Assembly: GCA_019426215.1 (NCBI GenBank)
Contig: CM033408.1
Coordinates: 29,119,953-29,183,952, forward strand
Direction of reading: 5' to 3'
Length of the DNA stretch: 64,000 nucleotides
Origin: Buddleja alternifolia
Taxonomy: Eukaryota > Streptophyta > Magnoliopsida > Lamiales > Scrophulariaceae
Shown: positions 50,746 through 62,002 of the stretch, piece by piece
Position numbering within the stretch: the first letter of the stretch is position 1
Layout of the letters: every line of letters begins with the position of its first letter
Notes under the pieces: model-generated
The model's input: only the letters and a program-made list of their open reading frames with translations
The model's database searches: none
What the model was told of the DNA's origin: nothing
Translations under genes and position numbers: made by a program

Positions 50746-52407
50746 GGGTCAAGATCTAATACATCCCATCCCCTAGATAAGATTTAAGACCAAATATAGA
50801 CCATTGGATCAATTAAATCCAACAGTCCAAATATAAACAATAAACATGCAGCAAAATCGGAGATTTAATGAATCAGGGGCAAAATGGGAACTGACAAAAA
50901 ATCCATCACCCACCTTCCCAAAATAACGCCCAATTAACTTCTTCCATAATTATCAACAATTAACCCCCACGATCACCACGATCTCAGGCGACGGTCGATT
51001 CAAACACGTTATATAATCAAATCTTCATCCAATTTTCGTTCGATTCGGTCATAAATCTTCCAAAAAAACACCAATTCCGTCGCTTGGAACCCTAATTTAC
51101 AGAGAACAAAACAATTGGAGTTCGGGTTGTGAGCAATGAGTTCGGAAAAAACTCCAGAAGTCAATGGTAAAAACATTATACAGTCGATTTCAACCTGTTG
51201 ATTGCGAACATACTGCATAATTATCTAATTTATGTTGCAAAGCAGCGGCGTTGTTTTCATGGCTTCGTTAATGGTGTTTTTTTGTTTATTATTTGGCTAA
51301 CAATGTATATTGGCTTAGTCTGTACTATATAATAGTGTAATGGGTTCTGTATATTAGGTGATTTCAACATGTGATCTGTATTTTGTGTTTCTTGTTGTAT
51401 ATTCGGTTATGACAAAATATATTGTAGATTCAAGTTATAATGACTGTATAATGACGTTAATATTGTTGTATAATGAATTCCAATCACTAATGGATAAAGC
51501 ACTGTATAACGTGATATAGATTGCTGTATAACGGCGTATATGTGGCTGTATAATGCATTCCAATCGCTAATATTTTTTATCAATTGAATTCAAACACATT
51601 GTATTACCGATATAAATGCTGTATAACGTTGAATAATCTACTGTATATTATATACAATTCACTAATTGTGAATGCGTCAGCCCATTGTATATTCATGTAT
51701 AATGTTCTGTATATCATGATTCAACACACTGTATAATTGTGTGTATGTTGCTGTATATCGTATCCATCATATGTCCGGCATAAACATGCACACCATTATA
51801 CATCAAACGATACGATATATATATATATAGTCCATACTTGTATCTATCTCAGCCATAAGAAAATGCAATCAATGATCCACGACGAATATGATGAAGAATC
51901 GACTGATGAAGATTCGATATTACCGAATAAATTGCGTTGAATTCTGATATATCTGATGGTGAATCGAGCTATCCAATCAGTTGCGATGAATATGATGAAG
52001 AATCGATGAATATGATGAAGAATCGATGAATTGATAAACTGATGATGGTTTAACCGATGAATAATCGAGCTACCCAATCAATATGATGAAGAATCGATGA
52101 ACTGGTGATGAAAAATTGATCCAATCGAGCTGATGAATTCTGATATCAATGGATTGATGAATAATTGATCCAATCGAGCTGAAAGAAATATGGTAATTTC
52201 TGTTTTTTGGGGATATGATTTGATCTCCAATTAAATGTGCATGAGTTTGTTGGGATTTAATGACAAAAATGCCCTCGCAGCATTAAAATTATTTAAATAA
52301 TCTGATAAATGGTATATATTTCACACCTTTGGATCAAATTGAACCAAAGGCCTAGATTGGGTCTTAGATCTTACCTAATGACAAGGTATGTATTTGATCC
52401 ATACCCT
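50745..52407. mobile_element. (TA)n-bounded inverted-terminal element B
   Basis: It has the same termini as element A: left agggtcaagatctaatac, right (reverse complement) agggtatggatcaaatac with taagatctaagacccaat. The interior has degenerate 'ctgtataa' repeats (51300-51760) and tandem 'atgatgaagaatcgatga' units (51885-52110). (TA)n follows at 52408-52425. No transposase frame; small open frames inside reflect repeats. Confidence 0.75.
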
Positions 52408-52425
52408 ATATATATATATATATAT

Positions 52426-53440
52426 GATAGACTAAAAAGAGAGAGAAAAAATTGTCTCCTTTGTCATCTTCTTTTTGTAAAAAGGAGACATTCAACTAGA
52501 TAATTCATTACACTAGCATAATCAATGACTGTACTAAGTTAAAGCATGTAACTTTAAGATAAATAAATTATTGTAAAATAGATAAGTAATTAACTACACA
52601 TTAATCAAATTCGAACTCAAAATTTCTAAATGCAGTCTTCCCGTACTTTAATCTTATTAACAAAGATCTCAATTAACAGAAACTCTTTTGCCCATACGAA
52701 GAAAGCACCCTTAATGTGTAGACACTGAATTGATTTATGCTTGAATGGGTCGAACTATCGGCACTTCTTCATTGGAATTATTTGCACTAGTTCGAAATTC
52801 GGTAAAAAGAATTTTCCTCCGACCTATGTCGCACTGAGCACTTTGGCCCCTTTTCTAAAAAGTTTTCGCATTTTGCCCCCGACCTCTGATTTTTGCTGCA
52901 AAACACCCCTTTCGACACAAACAAAGCCTAGGATTTCCAGCATTTTCAAAACATGATTTTGTAACGAAATGCTCAAATGATATTATAGGAAATGGGGCCA
53001 AACACTTCAAGAATTGTGGTTAAGAGTCCAGACGCAATTTTTAGCATTTCAAAAGCTGAACCAAACGACCTCGGTATATGAAAATGACTTTGATACCCCC
53101 TAGGTAATACAAATAGTGACAAATATCGCCCAATAAAAGCTTGTTTAAACTCGATTCATTAAAATATCAAACCAAACTAGAACAATATTTTGTGTTTATG
53201 ATAAGTTTGAAGCTCGGCTTAAGCTCGAGCTCGATTTAATTAGTAAAAAAATTTATAAAAAATGTGCAAAAAAATCAAAGTTTGACTCGTTTTCGGCTCG
53301 ATAAAAGTTAGTTTAAGCTCGTCTCGATTAACAAGCAACCCAAACTCAAACACGAATTTCGAACTCAATAATAAATCAAATAAGTTTGAACAACAACTTG
53401 TTCAATTCGATTTGGCTCGACTCATTTACAGCCCTAATTT
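52426..53440. repeat. Intergenic DNA with a reverse copy of the 'gagtcgag' dispersed repeat
   Basis: Positions about 53130-53440 match, in reverse orientation, the repeats at 11805-12115 and 18411-18600 (gctcgagctcgattt, then gctcgactcatttaca). Positions 52426-53130 show no gene. Confidence 0.55.
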
Positions 53441-54640
53441 AATAGCACTTTGCCCAATATCCAATTTCTCCTACGAAACTACCGTGAGAAATCTATCACG
53501 AGTCTATGTCAAATCACTTTAGAGGTAAATATATCAGTTATTATATACCCGTTCCTCTCGTCTGATTACACAATTGTTCCTTCAATTTTTAAAATAAAGT
53601 TATCACAAGTTCATCCATTAACATCACATATGAGGAAAAAATGTGATTATAATAACACCAAATGACATTGTAGAAACAATTCATTTGGATAATCAAGATA
53701 GTAAATGACAGACATTACTTTACCTGAAAAGACATAAAACATGTTTTCTGATAACTTTTTGGGGGAAATTTGATTCCAAATCGAGTCTAATGGTCCAAGT
53801 GTGAATTCTGTGTCTGTTTCTCTCACATCCCCACACATAATACACCTTATTGTGTGAGAGATATAGACACTTTAACTATAGGATTCGATCTAGTATAGAT
53901 TTTTCCGACTTTTTAGCCTATAAAATGGATGTAGGACATGGTTTCTTTTATGAATATTTAGAAGGCTTGTGTAATAATTGAATTCTTTTAAGAGTTGCAA
54001 TTTAACTTTTTCATGTATATTTTTAGTATTATTTTAATTTTTTTTTTTGATAATAGAAGGTGGTGTCGTGTGCGGTTAAGGTTGATGATTTAGACATAAT
54101 TGGGACCCTAGATTGGTTGCCATAGTGGTAGACAATTTTAGCAGTATAGTTGTAGGTTTGATCAGGGCTAAGTCTGAAAAATTCTATGTTAGACTAAGTT
54201 TAGTGATTTTAATGTATATATCTTTCATAATTAGTAAGATGTAGTGTGTGGTTTACACACATAATTATGGAAAAAGAGATAGACATAGAATGTATTTTCA
54301 AATCATTAAACTCGATATGATATAGAATTACCTATAAATCTATTAATATTATTCTATACCATTTTTCGATTTGTGCATGTCATCCCAGCTAAGGGGCCAT
54401 GCTAATATTCTCTCTATCGTTCCAATTTTATCGGATGTCCCCGAAGGGACTATATTATTCCATACCTATAAATTATCATCGAGATTCTTTTGGGGGAAAT
54501 TGTGGTGCTTTTTAATTGGATTTGGAGAGCCCACTCAGCCCAGCAACAATTGTTCTTTTTTTCGTTTTTTTCGTTTACTAGAAATACAGCTAGATTGGAG
54601 TTTGTCGATGCAATTTGGGGTTCATCCCAAATATTTATTA
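53441..54640. repeat. Second copy of the repeat found at 32940-33800
   Basis: Blocks in the same order as the first copy: tagcactttgcccaatatcc, gataatcaagatagtaaatg, gtggtgtcgtgtgcggttaa and gaaattgtggtg, ending at gatgcaattt. This copy lacks the LINE that sits after gatgcaa in the first copy, and it contains a U6 insertion that the first copy lacks. Confidence 0.7.
54361..54450 (-). pseudogene. U6 snRNA retro-pseudogene
   Basis: On the minus strand the sequence starts gtcccttcggggacatccga and continues as plant U6 (aaaattggaacgata, attagcatggcccct, ggatgacatgcacaaatcga) to about nucleotide 90. The essential ACAGAGA box is altered (tagagagaa) and the 3' end with the U-tract is missing. No upstream sequence element (RTCCCACATCG) is seen. 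It is flanked by 15-bp direct repeats with one mismatch, atattattctatacc (54346-54360) and atattattccatacc (54452-54466), indicating LINE-mediated insertion rather than a transcribed gene. Confidence 0.88.
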
Positions 54641-54865
54641 GGGAAAACTTACTAAAAAAGAATTTATAGTATATTTTACATATATATAATTCATAGTGAC
54701 TCAAAAACTCATTGTAGCTACTTTTAATTCAAAAAAAGAAAATCAAATTGTTATGGTTTTAATTAGATGTATGAACTCAATTTCTGTAAAAATACATTAC
54801 TTAAAGTTGGAAATTGATAATTGATATTATTTATTAATTTATTTTAAAAATTAAATTGTTAATTG

Positions 54866-55224
54866 TATATTTAGACATAAACAATCGACATAAGTTATTT
54901 GGTTTTGTTATGCATACGCAACGAGTATTAAAACATTAAAAAGGTATTTTTAAGACGATTAACATAAAAAATTATTATATATTAAAATTTAGATTACAAA
55001 GGTAAAGGAGTAAAGGTCATTTTATATAATTTATCAATTTAAAAAATCCAAACAAAAAAATTTCTATGAGAAAAAATTGATTAATCCTTGACTAAATGAA
55101 ATCAATAAAAGGCAATTTTTAAAAATTGTTAATCCTTATTGTTGGATTTTTTTTTAATAAAAAATTGCTGGAATAAGATATTTCAACTGAAAATATTTAT
55201 ATCGATTGTTTATGTCTAAATATA
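54866..55224. mobile_element. Foldback element with perfect 23-bp terminal inverted repeats
   Basis: Arms 54866-54888 (tatttagacataaacaatcga core) and 55202-55224 are exact reverse complements about 313 bp apart. The interior is AT-rich with further partial self-complementarity. A TA TSD is possible but cannot be told from the AT-rich context. Confidence 0.65.
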
Positions 55225-56268
55225 TATTTAGGAGGTTTTTAGTAGTTTTCCCCTACTTTTCATTCTGTTTGAAAAAAAATATACATATATATTTTGTATT
55301 TATACATTACAACGCGGAACCCTTCAAAGAAAAGAAAACATTACAACGTGGATTCATATTCCTCCTTATACGAAGAGTACAAGTGATCTTATCTAGATGT
55401 CAAGTTTTATAGGATTTTCAGTCATATATCAAAATTATATTATCTACTTATTGCAGAACAGCCCTCGAACCTTATTACATTATAGTCTCTCATTAAATTG
55501 TACGAAGGTCCCTAAAATATGCCATATTTGCATTACGCTACAAGATCGACGTATTTTTAAGTGATCCGGGTCGGGTTGATCCATGACACAACCCTACGAC
55601 CCTAGACCCTGACCATTCATAGACACCACGTGTCATCATATGTACGACCACTTGTCACCATCAGATTTGTACAACGTGAACATCTATAAATACCTCATCT
55701 CAACACATATTTGGGGTCTATAATTTCTATTCTAAATCTCTTGAGCTAGCTTAATATCCACTGATACCTTAACTATAGATTCGAAATATGTTCGCAATAT
55801 ACAAATTTGGGCTACTTGACCTCATAAAAACACACTATCCTACTACCCTACAATGCAATCCAACTGGATACGACCCATTAGTAGAACTTAAACTTTTGAA
55901 CTATGTTATCACTTGAACCTCCAAAGAAATAAGTAGGCAACTTGGACTAGTATCCAAGTGCAGTCCTAATATCTAATCACTACATTCGTGCATCATACGA
56001 AGCAACCCGGACTAAGGAAGATCGATCCCCCAAAATCGACCTAAACCATTAAGAATTTTTAATAAAATAAGATGGCATTTGAGTCCCATTAAGAGTGTAT
56101 ATACTTCCGTCTTTTTTGTTTTAAGCTTGTTCAAAAGACTCACGCAGAGAGTCACCCTATGCTAGTTATTCCATAAACATCATAGAGCTAGAAGGGATAT
56201 ACAGACATGAGCATTCCCAACTTGATTAACAAAAAGACCTTGCCCTTGTTTGTTTATGATTTCCTATT
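55225..56268. other. Intergenic DNA, no gene seen
   Basis: Mixed AT-rich sequence with no coding signal, repeat boundary or RNA gene that I recognise. Confidence 0.4.
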
Positions 56269-56271
56269 TTA

Positions 56272-56702
56272 GGCTCTGCATGGTTAGGAATTTAAAAAAT
56301 ATTTTCATTTTTTGAATCATCAGAAAATGAAAATACACATTCCAAGGTAAATTCTACAGAAAATACTTAAATTTTAAATCCTACTATACATTCACGTATA
56401 TAATTACTCATTATTTTAATCACTTCATTCTCTCTCTTCATTAATTATATAATTCAACTATCCAACATATTCTCTTTCTTACTTTATCATAAATAAAATA
56501 TTATTCTAATTTTTTCTCCTATCATCATTATATATATAACTAATTCAATCAACTTTATATCACATCTATATAATTTCCAAACATTTCTCAAAAACACATC
56601 CAAACAAACGAAAAAAATTAATATTTTCACACGAATTTCTATAATACACATTTTTCAATAAAAACTCAAAATTCATCTTTGAAAACACAACCATACAGAG
56701 CC
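56272..56702. mobile_element. Tourist-like MITE (PIF/Harbinger)
   Basis: A 431-bp element beginning ggctctgcatggtt and ending aaccatacagagcc, flanked by the 3-bp repeat TTA (56269-56271 and 56703-56705). GGCTCTG termini with a TTA target are the Tourist signature. No transposase. Confidence 0.82.
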
Positions 56703-57215
56703 TTAGTATTCATGGATCACAAAATCCTAAAAATTCATAGTACAAACTATTTTCCAATCAAGCACAATTCTTTTTTTTTTTAAATTACTTTCTTATTCTC
56801 CAATATAGTCCCAGTCAATCACTAATCCATCATTTCACTAAAATATTAATTAATATTCATTTACTTTACAATACTCTTATCGACCTCTTTCGTCCTTTAC
56901 CATCCTTTAACTCATCGTAGATTAACTAATCCTTATTGATTTGACATATTTTACAAATTTCAAACATATTCTAAACATATAAACAAACAAACCACCACAT
57001 CACATTAAATTCACACAACAACCTATAATACGCATATTCCCCCGAAAAAATTCCAAGATTTAAATTAAAAAACATAAACAAACAAAGCCACGGTCTCCAC
57101 TCCCCACAAACATGTTTTGCCTTTTAATGTTTCAAAATTGGAACAAATACATGTGTACCACATATTGTAGCGAATAAAACAAACAAAACAGTACAAATAT
57201 TTTTTTATCACGTTT
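56703..57215. other. Right flank of the Tourist MITE, possibly an older MITE
   Basis: The right end, about 57068-57092 (cataaacaaacaaagcc), is an inverted match to gcccttgtttgtttatg at 56241-56257, to the left of the Tourist element. An older, related element may therefore enclose the younger one. No matching TSD was found. No gene. Confidence 0.45.
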
Positions 57216-57217
57216 AT

Positions 57218-57435
57218 TGAAAAAAAAAATCAACAAGGTCATTACATTTGATAGATAATTGAATTCCTTAAATATATTGTCCAGAGTTTGATTCCTATGT
57301 GTATAGAATAAAACTTTGTTGGGATAGTCAAAACCTACTTCGATGATCACTATCCCTCGAACGGATTAGTCTCCGGTGTCCGGACAAGGAAACTTTTGGT
57401 ATAAACCAAAAAAGTAAAAAAAAAAAAAAAAAAAG
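57218..57435 (+). mobile_element. Probable tRNA-derived SINE with poly-A
   Basis: A B-box-like stretch (ccagagtttgattcct) follows an A-box-like catttgatagataattg at tRNA spacing. The body includes ccggtgtccggac and the element ends in an 18-A tail at about 57418-57435. The left border is uncertain; flanking 'tatttttttatca' and 'tatctttttgatca' may be a degraded TSD. Confidence 0.5.
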
Positions 57436-57627
57436 GTATCTTTTTGATCAAAGTCAATAAAACATAAAAATTAAAATATGGATCGCCTTTCTCCACCTCC
57501 AGTCAACAATAATATACCTAGAAGGCACAATTAATCGCCGTCCTCATTGTGACGCGTCATCATCTCAACTTAAACCGCACGCCAGATCCCTAATCCATTT
57601 TCAGTCGCACCAATATACGCGTATATT

Positions 57628-57662
57628 TATTATATTATATATATACATATATATATATATCG
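57628..57662 (+). promoter_or_regulatory. TATA-rich promoter region of the CHCH gene
   Basis: An AT repeat (tattatattatatatatac) lies about 110-125 bp upstream of the start codon, followed by a CT-rich leader (ctctctctctagaaaac) typical of plant 5' UTRs. The transcription start is not known. Confidence 0.4.
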
Positions 57663-57753
57663 ATCCAGATATTCGTGAAGTTACCGATAACAGCATTTAC
57701 ATTTTCTCTCTCCTAGGTTTTCATCGTCGCTCTCTCTCTAGAAAACATAAATC

Positions 57754-60147
57754 ATGCCTCGCCGTAGCTCCGGTGGTAAGTTTTACACTGTATAATCGCT
57801 TCATTTATGGTCATCTTCTTTCATCGATCTACAGCATTTGCTAGGGTTTTATTATGTTTCATTTGTGTTTAAAGATGACTAGTCTGAGTCTATTGGTCGA
57901 AACAATATGTGATTGCTCTCTGTTGCTTAATTTCATGTATTTTTCTGTGTTTGAACCGTTATTTAGTTTTTATGTTTCCGTTGTTTGCTTGATTGGTACA
58001 AAAATGGGCTAGGGTTTGTGAAATGTGAAAATATGCTATATTGGTTTTTGTTTCTCTATATATTGCGTGGTTATTGACATTCAGCTTGAATCATGCCGAG
58101 AATCGCAACGATTCCACCTCTCTATGTTATGATTATTGAATTTCCTCCAAATTGTACTGTATGTACCTGGTGAAGCTTAGGAACGTGGATTGTTTCGAGT
58201 CCTGGTGCAAGTTTACTTGCGAAATGGGTCGGGATGGTTCTTTAATACTATAGGCAATGGATTCTTTGAAGGTGTTATACTTGTATGTTTTACTACTTAT
58301 GTAATCAGTGAAGCAAGCATGTGGAACGTGATTCTTTTTTCATATTTCTCGTCTATTTTTTGAAACTTGTTTTCTGTGCCCTGAGTTGAACTGTTTATTG
58401 ATTAGTTGAAGTCGTATTTTTGAAAATACAATTGTTTTAAGGGTCAAATTTTTGGATACTTGTCTTCTTCTTCTTGTATCTTCTTTAACGAACTAGTAAT
58501 TTGGCTAAAAGTGAATTCTATTTAATATTTGTGACCTTTACGGTTTCAGAACTTTAGTCTGTCTGAACAAGTGTGCTCTGTATGTAGCAAGCTTCTCATC
58601 CCTTCTTTCTGTAATGTGGTGCTCCTTTTTTCTCATGCTCTCTTGGCATAGATTAAGATGTTTTAAGGTTTAAAAGACTAATATGTGTAACTAATGTGCG
58701 AATGAAATCTGAAGTAATGCTGCTCTTCTATTTTTCTTGTTGGCAATTTTATCTTCTCTTTCTACTATTGAAAACACTAGCAATGTTATCCTGTGATATT
58801 TAAAGGATCATCATCTTATTGTTTGCGTAACTGTTTTGACAGGAAGATCTGCTCGTCCAGCACCTCGTCCTAACCCACCACCTCAACGAGGTATATATAT
58901 CTTCTATATGAACCAGTTAACAGTTTTATGATGTTTTGGAGGTTTTCCTAGAGAAAGCAAACCTAGCTCAACTCGCAGAATCTCCAATCTTTTTTGCCCG
59001 TTTTGTTTGTCTTAATTATTATTGGTTGTAGTTTGTTATTGTAATCCAATCTCAAGCTTATGCGTATTGCTACCAAGCTCATGATTTTTTCTTCTCATAT
59101 ATACAGTGAATAATGCTCCTCCTCCAGCTCCCGTACAAAGTAGCTCAGGCGGGTCCATACTTGGAGGAATTGGTTCAACCATAGCCCAAGGTAATGGAAG
59201 TTAACTGATTTTTGGATACATGACCTGGATGCTCTGTTGTAGTCTGTTAGAGAGATAGAGAGATCTGAATGTATCTTTCTATTTTCCTCTTTTTTGTAGG
59301 AATGGCATTTGGTACTGGAAGCGCAGTTGCGCATAGAGCTGTTGATTCAGTTATGGGTCCTCGCACAATCCAACATGAAGCAGTTGTTTCTGAAGCTGCT
59401 GCAGCATCAGGACCCGCGGCAGCTGCCATGGGCGGCCCTGATGCTTGCGGTATGCACACCAAGGCATTCCAGGATGTAAGTGCAACCAACTGCTCTCTCT
59501 TTAAATGTGTTGAAACTTTATTTTACTGGTTGTTTGTTCAGAACAGTAGTTTATTTTGTATTATTGATATGTGATATGTCAACCAGATTGTGCCATTTTC
59601 ATAGGTGCCTTAAATATACAGTAATAACATCTATTGTGCTGAAGTTCGTATTGTATCAGTGAATAGTTCTAAATGTATTGGTTCTGTATAAGTCCTTGAT
59701 TTTTTTAGGGTGGATGGGCAAGTAGATTGTATAGAAAATCCTTGGGGTAGTAGTATTTCATGCTATGAGGTCATATCTGTAAGTTGAACTGTGTTTTGGA
59801 GTGTTACGAAGCATTGTACATGCGATGTAGAATGAGATGGTTTTGTTTTTGTTTAGAAATTCTGTTATTTGTGTTGTACCAGAATATAATTAGAAAAACA
59901 GGATGACTTTCTGGATTAGCCTATAGCTAACTCCGACGTATGTTCGTTTATCTCTGGTTAATATCCATGTTGTATCACCTCGCATAACCCTTGATTTTTG
60001 ATTACCAAGGAATTCTTGTTTTTGATAACTCGAACGTTAATCTTTCTGCAGTGCCTGAATACCTCTGGCAGTGACATCAGCAAGTGTCAGTTTTACATGG
60101 ATATGTTGGCAGACTGCAGGAGAAACTCATCCATGATGAGTTCTTAA
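57754..60147 (+). CDS. CHCH-domain mitochondrial protein (CHCHD2/CHCHD10/Mix17-like)
   Basis: Five exons: 57754-57775, 58843-58890, 59107-59190, 59300-59475, 60052-60147; all GT-AG, in phase, about 141 residues. The N-terminus is MPRRSSGG followed by Arg/Pro-rich sequence (RSARPAPRPNPPPQR), which could act as a mitochondrial targeting segment. A Gly/Ala-rich hydrophobic middle (SILGGIGSTIAQGMAFGTGS) leads to a C-terminal CHCH fold with twin CX9C: C101-X9-C111 and C122-X9-C132. Such cysteines form two disulphides on import by the Mia40 relay. Homologues are small intermembrane-space or inner-membrane proteins linked to respiration and cristae. Intron 1 is over 1 kb, a common 5' intron arrangement in plants. 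The exact role in plants is not known to me. Confidence 0.93.
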
Positions 60148-60819
60148 ATGTGCCAGCTTCACAAACTGCGATTGTTTCTGGATTACGATTTATTGCTATG
60201 GAGGGAGCTATTGTTTACTAATTCCATCAGCTGATGCTATTTCTGAATTTGGTGTTATTAGCACTTTTGATAAATAAGGTTTTGGAAAAGCAAACCTGGT
60301 ACTAGGCATTTTGCCTTATATGCTCGTAATGGATATGCATATTCGTTTCTTTTGGACTTTATCGTCTTTGTTATCTGTTTTCTTTTTGAGTTCTAGTCGG
60401 TTTGACGTTCAACTTGCTGTGTGAATCCATCTAATACGTTGTCAGATAGATGTCTATGTAGTCATTCTTTCTTAGATGGATACCAAAACCGCAGATACGT
60501 AAATCCACAAAAAAATTTCTGGTGTTTTCTAGTTAATGTTTGTTGTGAGTGTATTGTTTTGCTACTTTTCTCTTTCTGAAAACCGACCAGCAGAGGTGTA
60601 TCTAATTCAATTTTTTTATAGGACATGGATGGAATGGGTAACCGTTTGTTGGTGAAACCTGCTTTGCATCTAACATAAATTTATGCAGTGCCTGCTCGAG
60701 AATTGAGATTAAGCGATGGATTGGAAGTGGCTGTATTCACTGGACATGCATTTATCAAATGAAATGCAATGTGAAATAATAAACTGTAAACTAGCGTACT
60801 CGTTTTTTATGATTGTAAT
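60148..60819. other. 3' flank of the CHCH gene
   Basis: Contains the 3' UTR and ordinary sequence; no other gene is seen. Confidence 0.4.
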
Positions 60820-61522
60820 TAGGGGTGGGGTGTTCGGTTCGGGTTTTTCGGAACCGACCCGATCGGGTTCGGTGTAATCGGGTTGGGTGTTTCGGGGAAT
60901 TATCGGGTTCGGGTTTATACTGAACCCGAACACCACAAATCGGTTTCGGTATTGGGTTTGAGTTTAAATTTGTTCGGGTAATTTGGGGTCTGATTTACCC
61001 GAATTAAAAATTAATAAAATAAAAAATTAATTAGTAATACTAAATAGGGTTTAGGGTTTACACAAATATCCCCCTCTTTGCCTCGCTCTCGCATGCGCCT
61101 TCCTCCATAGCTCCACTCGCCAGTCCCCACCACTCGCCCGTCACCACCACCGACTGCCGCTGCTCACTGTCACTCGAGCGGGAACTCAGCTGAAAAACAC
61201 GAGGAATTTTGCCTCTGTTTGTAACAGAGGCAAAATAGCCTCTGCTTTTCAGCATGTTGGGCCTCTAAAATAGAGGCCCAAACAATTCAATTGAAAAAAA
61301 TTTCAGCATTTTGGGCTTCTATTATAAGAGGCCCAAAAACTCATACAAAAAAATGGTGAGCCCATTTTTTTATAATAATGTCGGAAACCCGAATTAACCC
61401 CGAACCCGATTAAACTGAGTAAATTAGTTCAGTATCGGGTAGTAATATTTACTAACCAAAACTCGAACAACCCGAACTCGATTAACCCGAGCCCGACAAC
61501 CCGAATCGAACGCTCATCCCTA
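60820..61522. mobile_element. hAT-like non-autonomous element with exact 8-bp TSD
   Basis: A 703-bp element starting taggggtgggg and ending catcccta, with the 8-bp direct repeat attgtaat at 60812-60819 and 61523-61530. The subterminal regions (60830-60980 and 61380-61510) are inverted repeats of 'cgggttcgg' phrases. The interior contains the local inverted motif ttgcctctg/cagaggcaa (61209-61235) and repeated 'ggcctct' blocks. It belongs to the same broad type as 1937-2696. Confidence 0.87.
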
Positions 61523-61530
61523 ATTGTAAT

Positions 61531-62002
61531 TGTCATGAATTTTAAATTGAAGGGTATGACGCGTTGTTCATATTTGGACCCCGTATGTTGGTTGATGAAG
61601 ATGAGGCTTGTCAGTCTTTTATAGTGTATGCTTTTCCTTTTATTTGACAATCTTTTTGCTTCTATTATGGCCCAGCTTTCCATGTTCTCATTTTCAATTT
61701 TCAAAATACTATGGAGATTCGGCTGTGTTCTACGCCTAATGTTTTGTAAAATATTTGTCGAAACTCTAAATACCGATATAATCACGACCATTAATATAAA
61801 ATGGATCTCCGAGATATGGGTTCGCGAGTTGCATAAGCTCCTCCTAATAACTTCCTACCCTCGATGTGATCCATAATCGGATTCCACATTTTTGGATCAT
61901 AATTCCTTCAACTATCGCAACATTTTTTTTAGCAAATGCAATCGTAAATCGAGTTTCTAATTCCTCCATTACAACTATGCCAACAATATGAATAGAAAAT
62001 CC
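61531..62002. other. Convergent intergenic region, no gene seen
   Basis: Lies between the hAT-like element and the 3' end of the GTD-binding gene; it probably includes that gene's 3' UTR. Confidence 0.4.

Noticed and set aside
54361..54450. Functional U6 snRNA gene
   Set aside because: The ACAGAGA box is mutated, the 3' end and U-tract are missing, and the upstream promoter element is absent.
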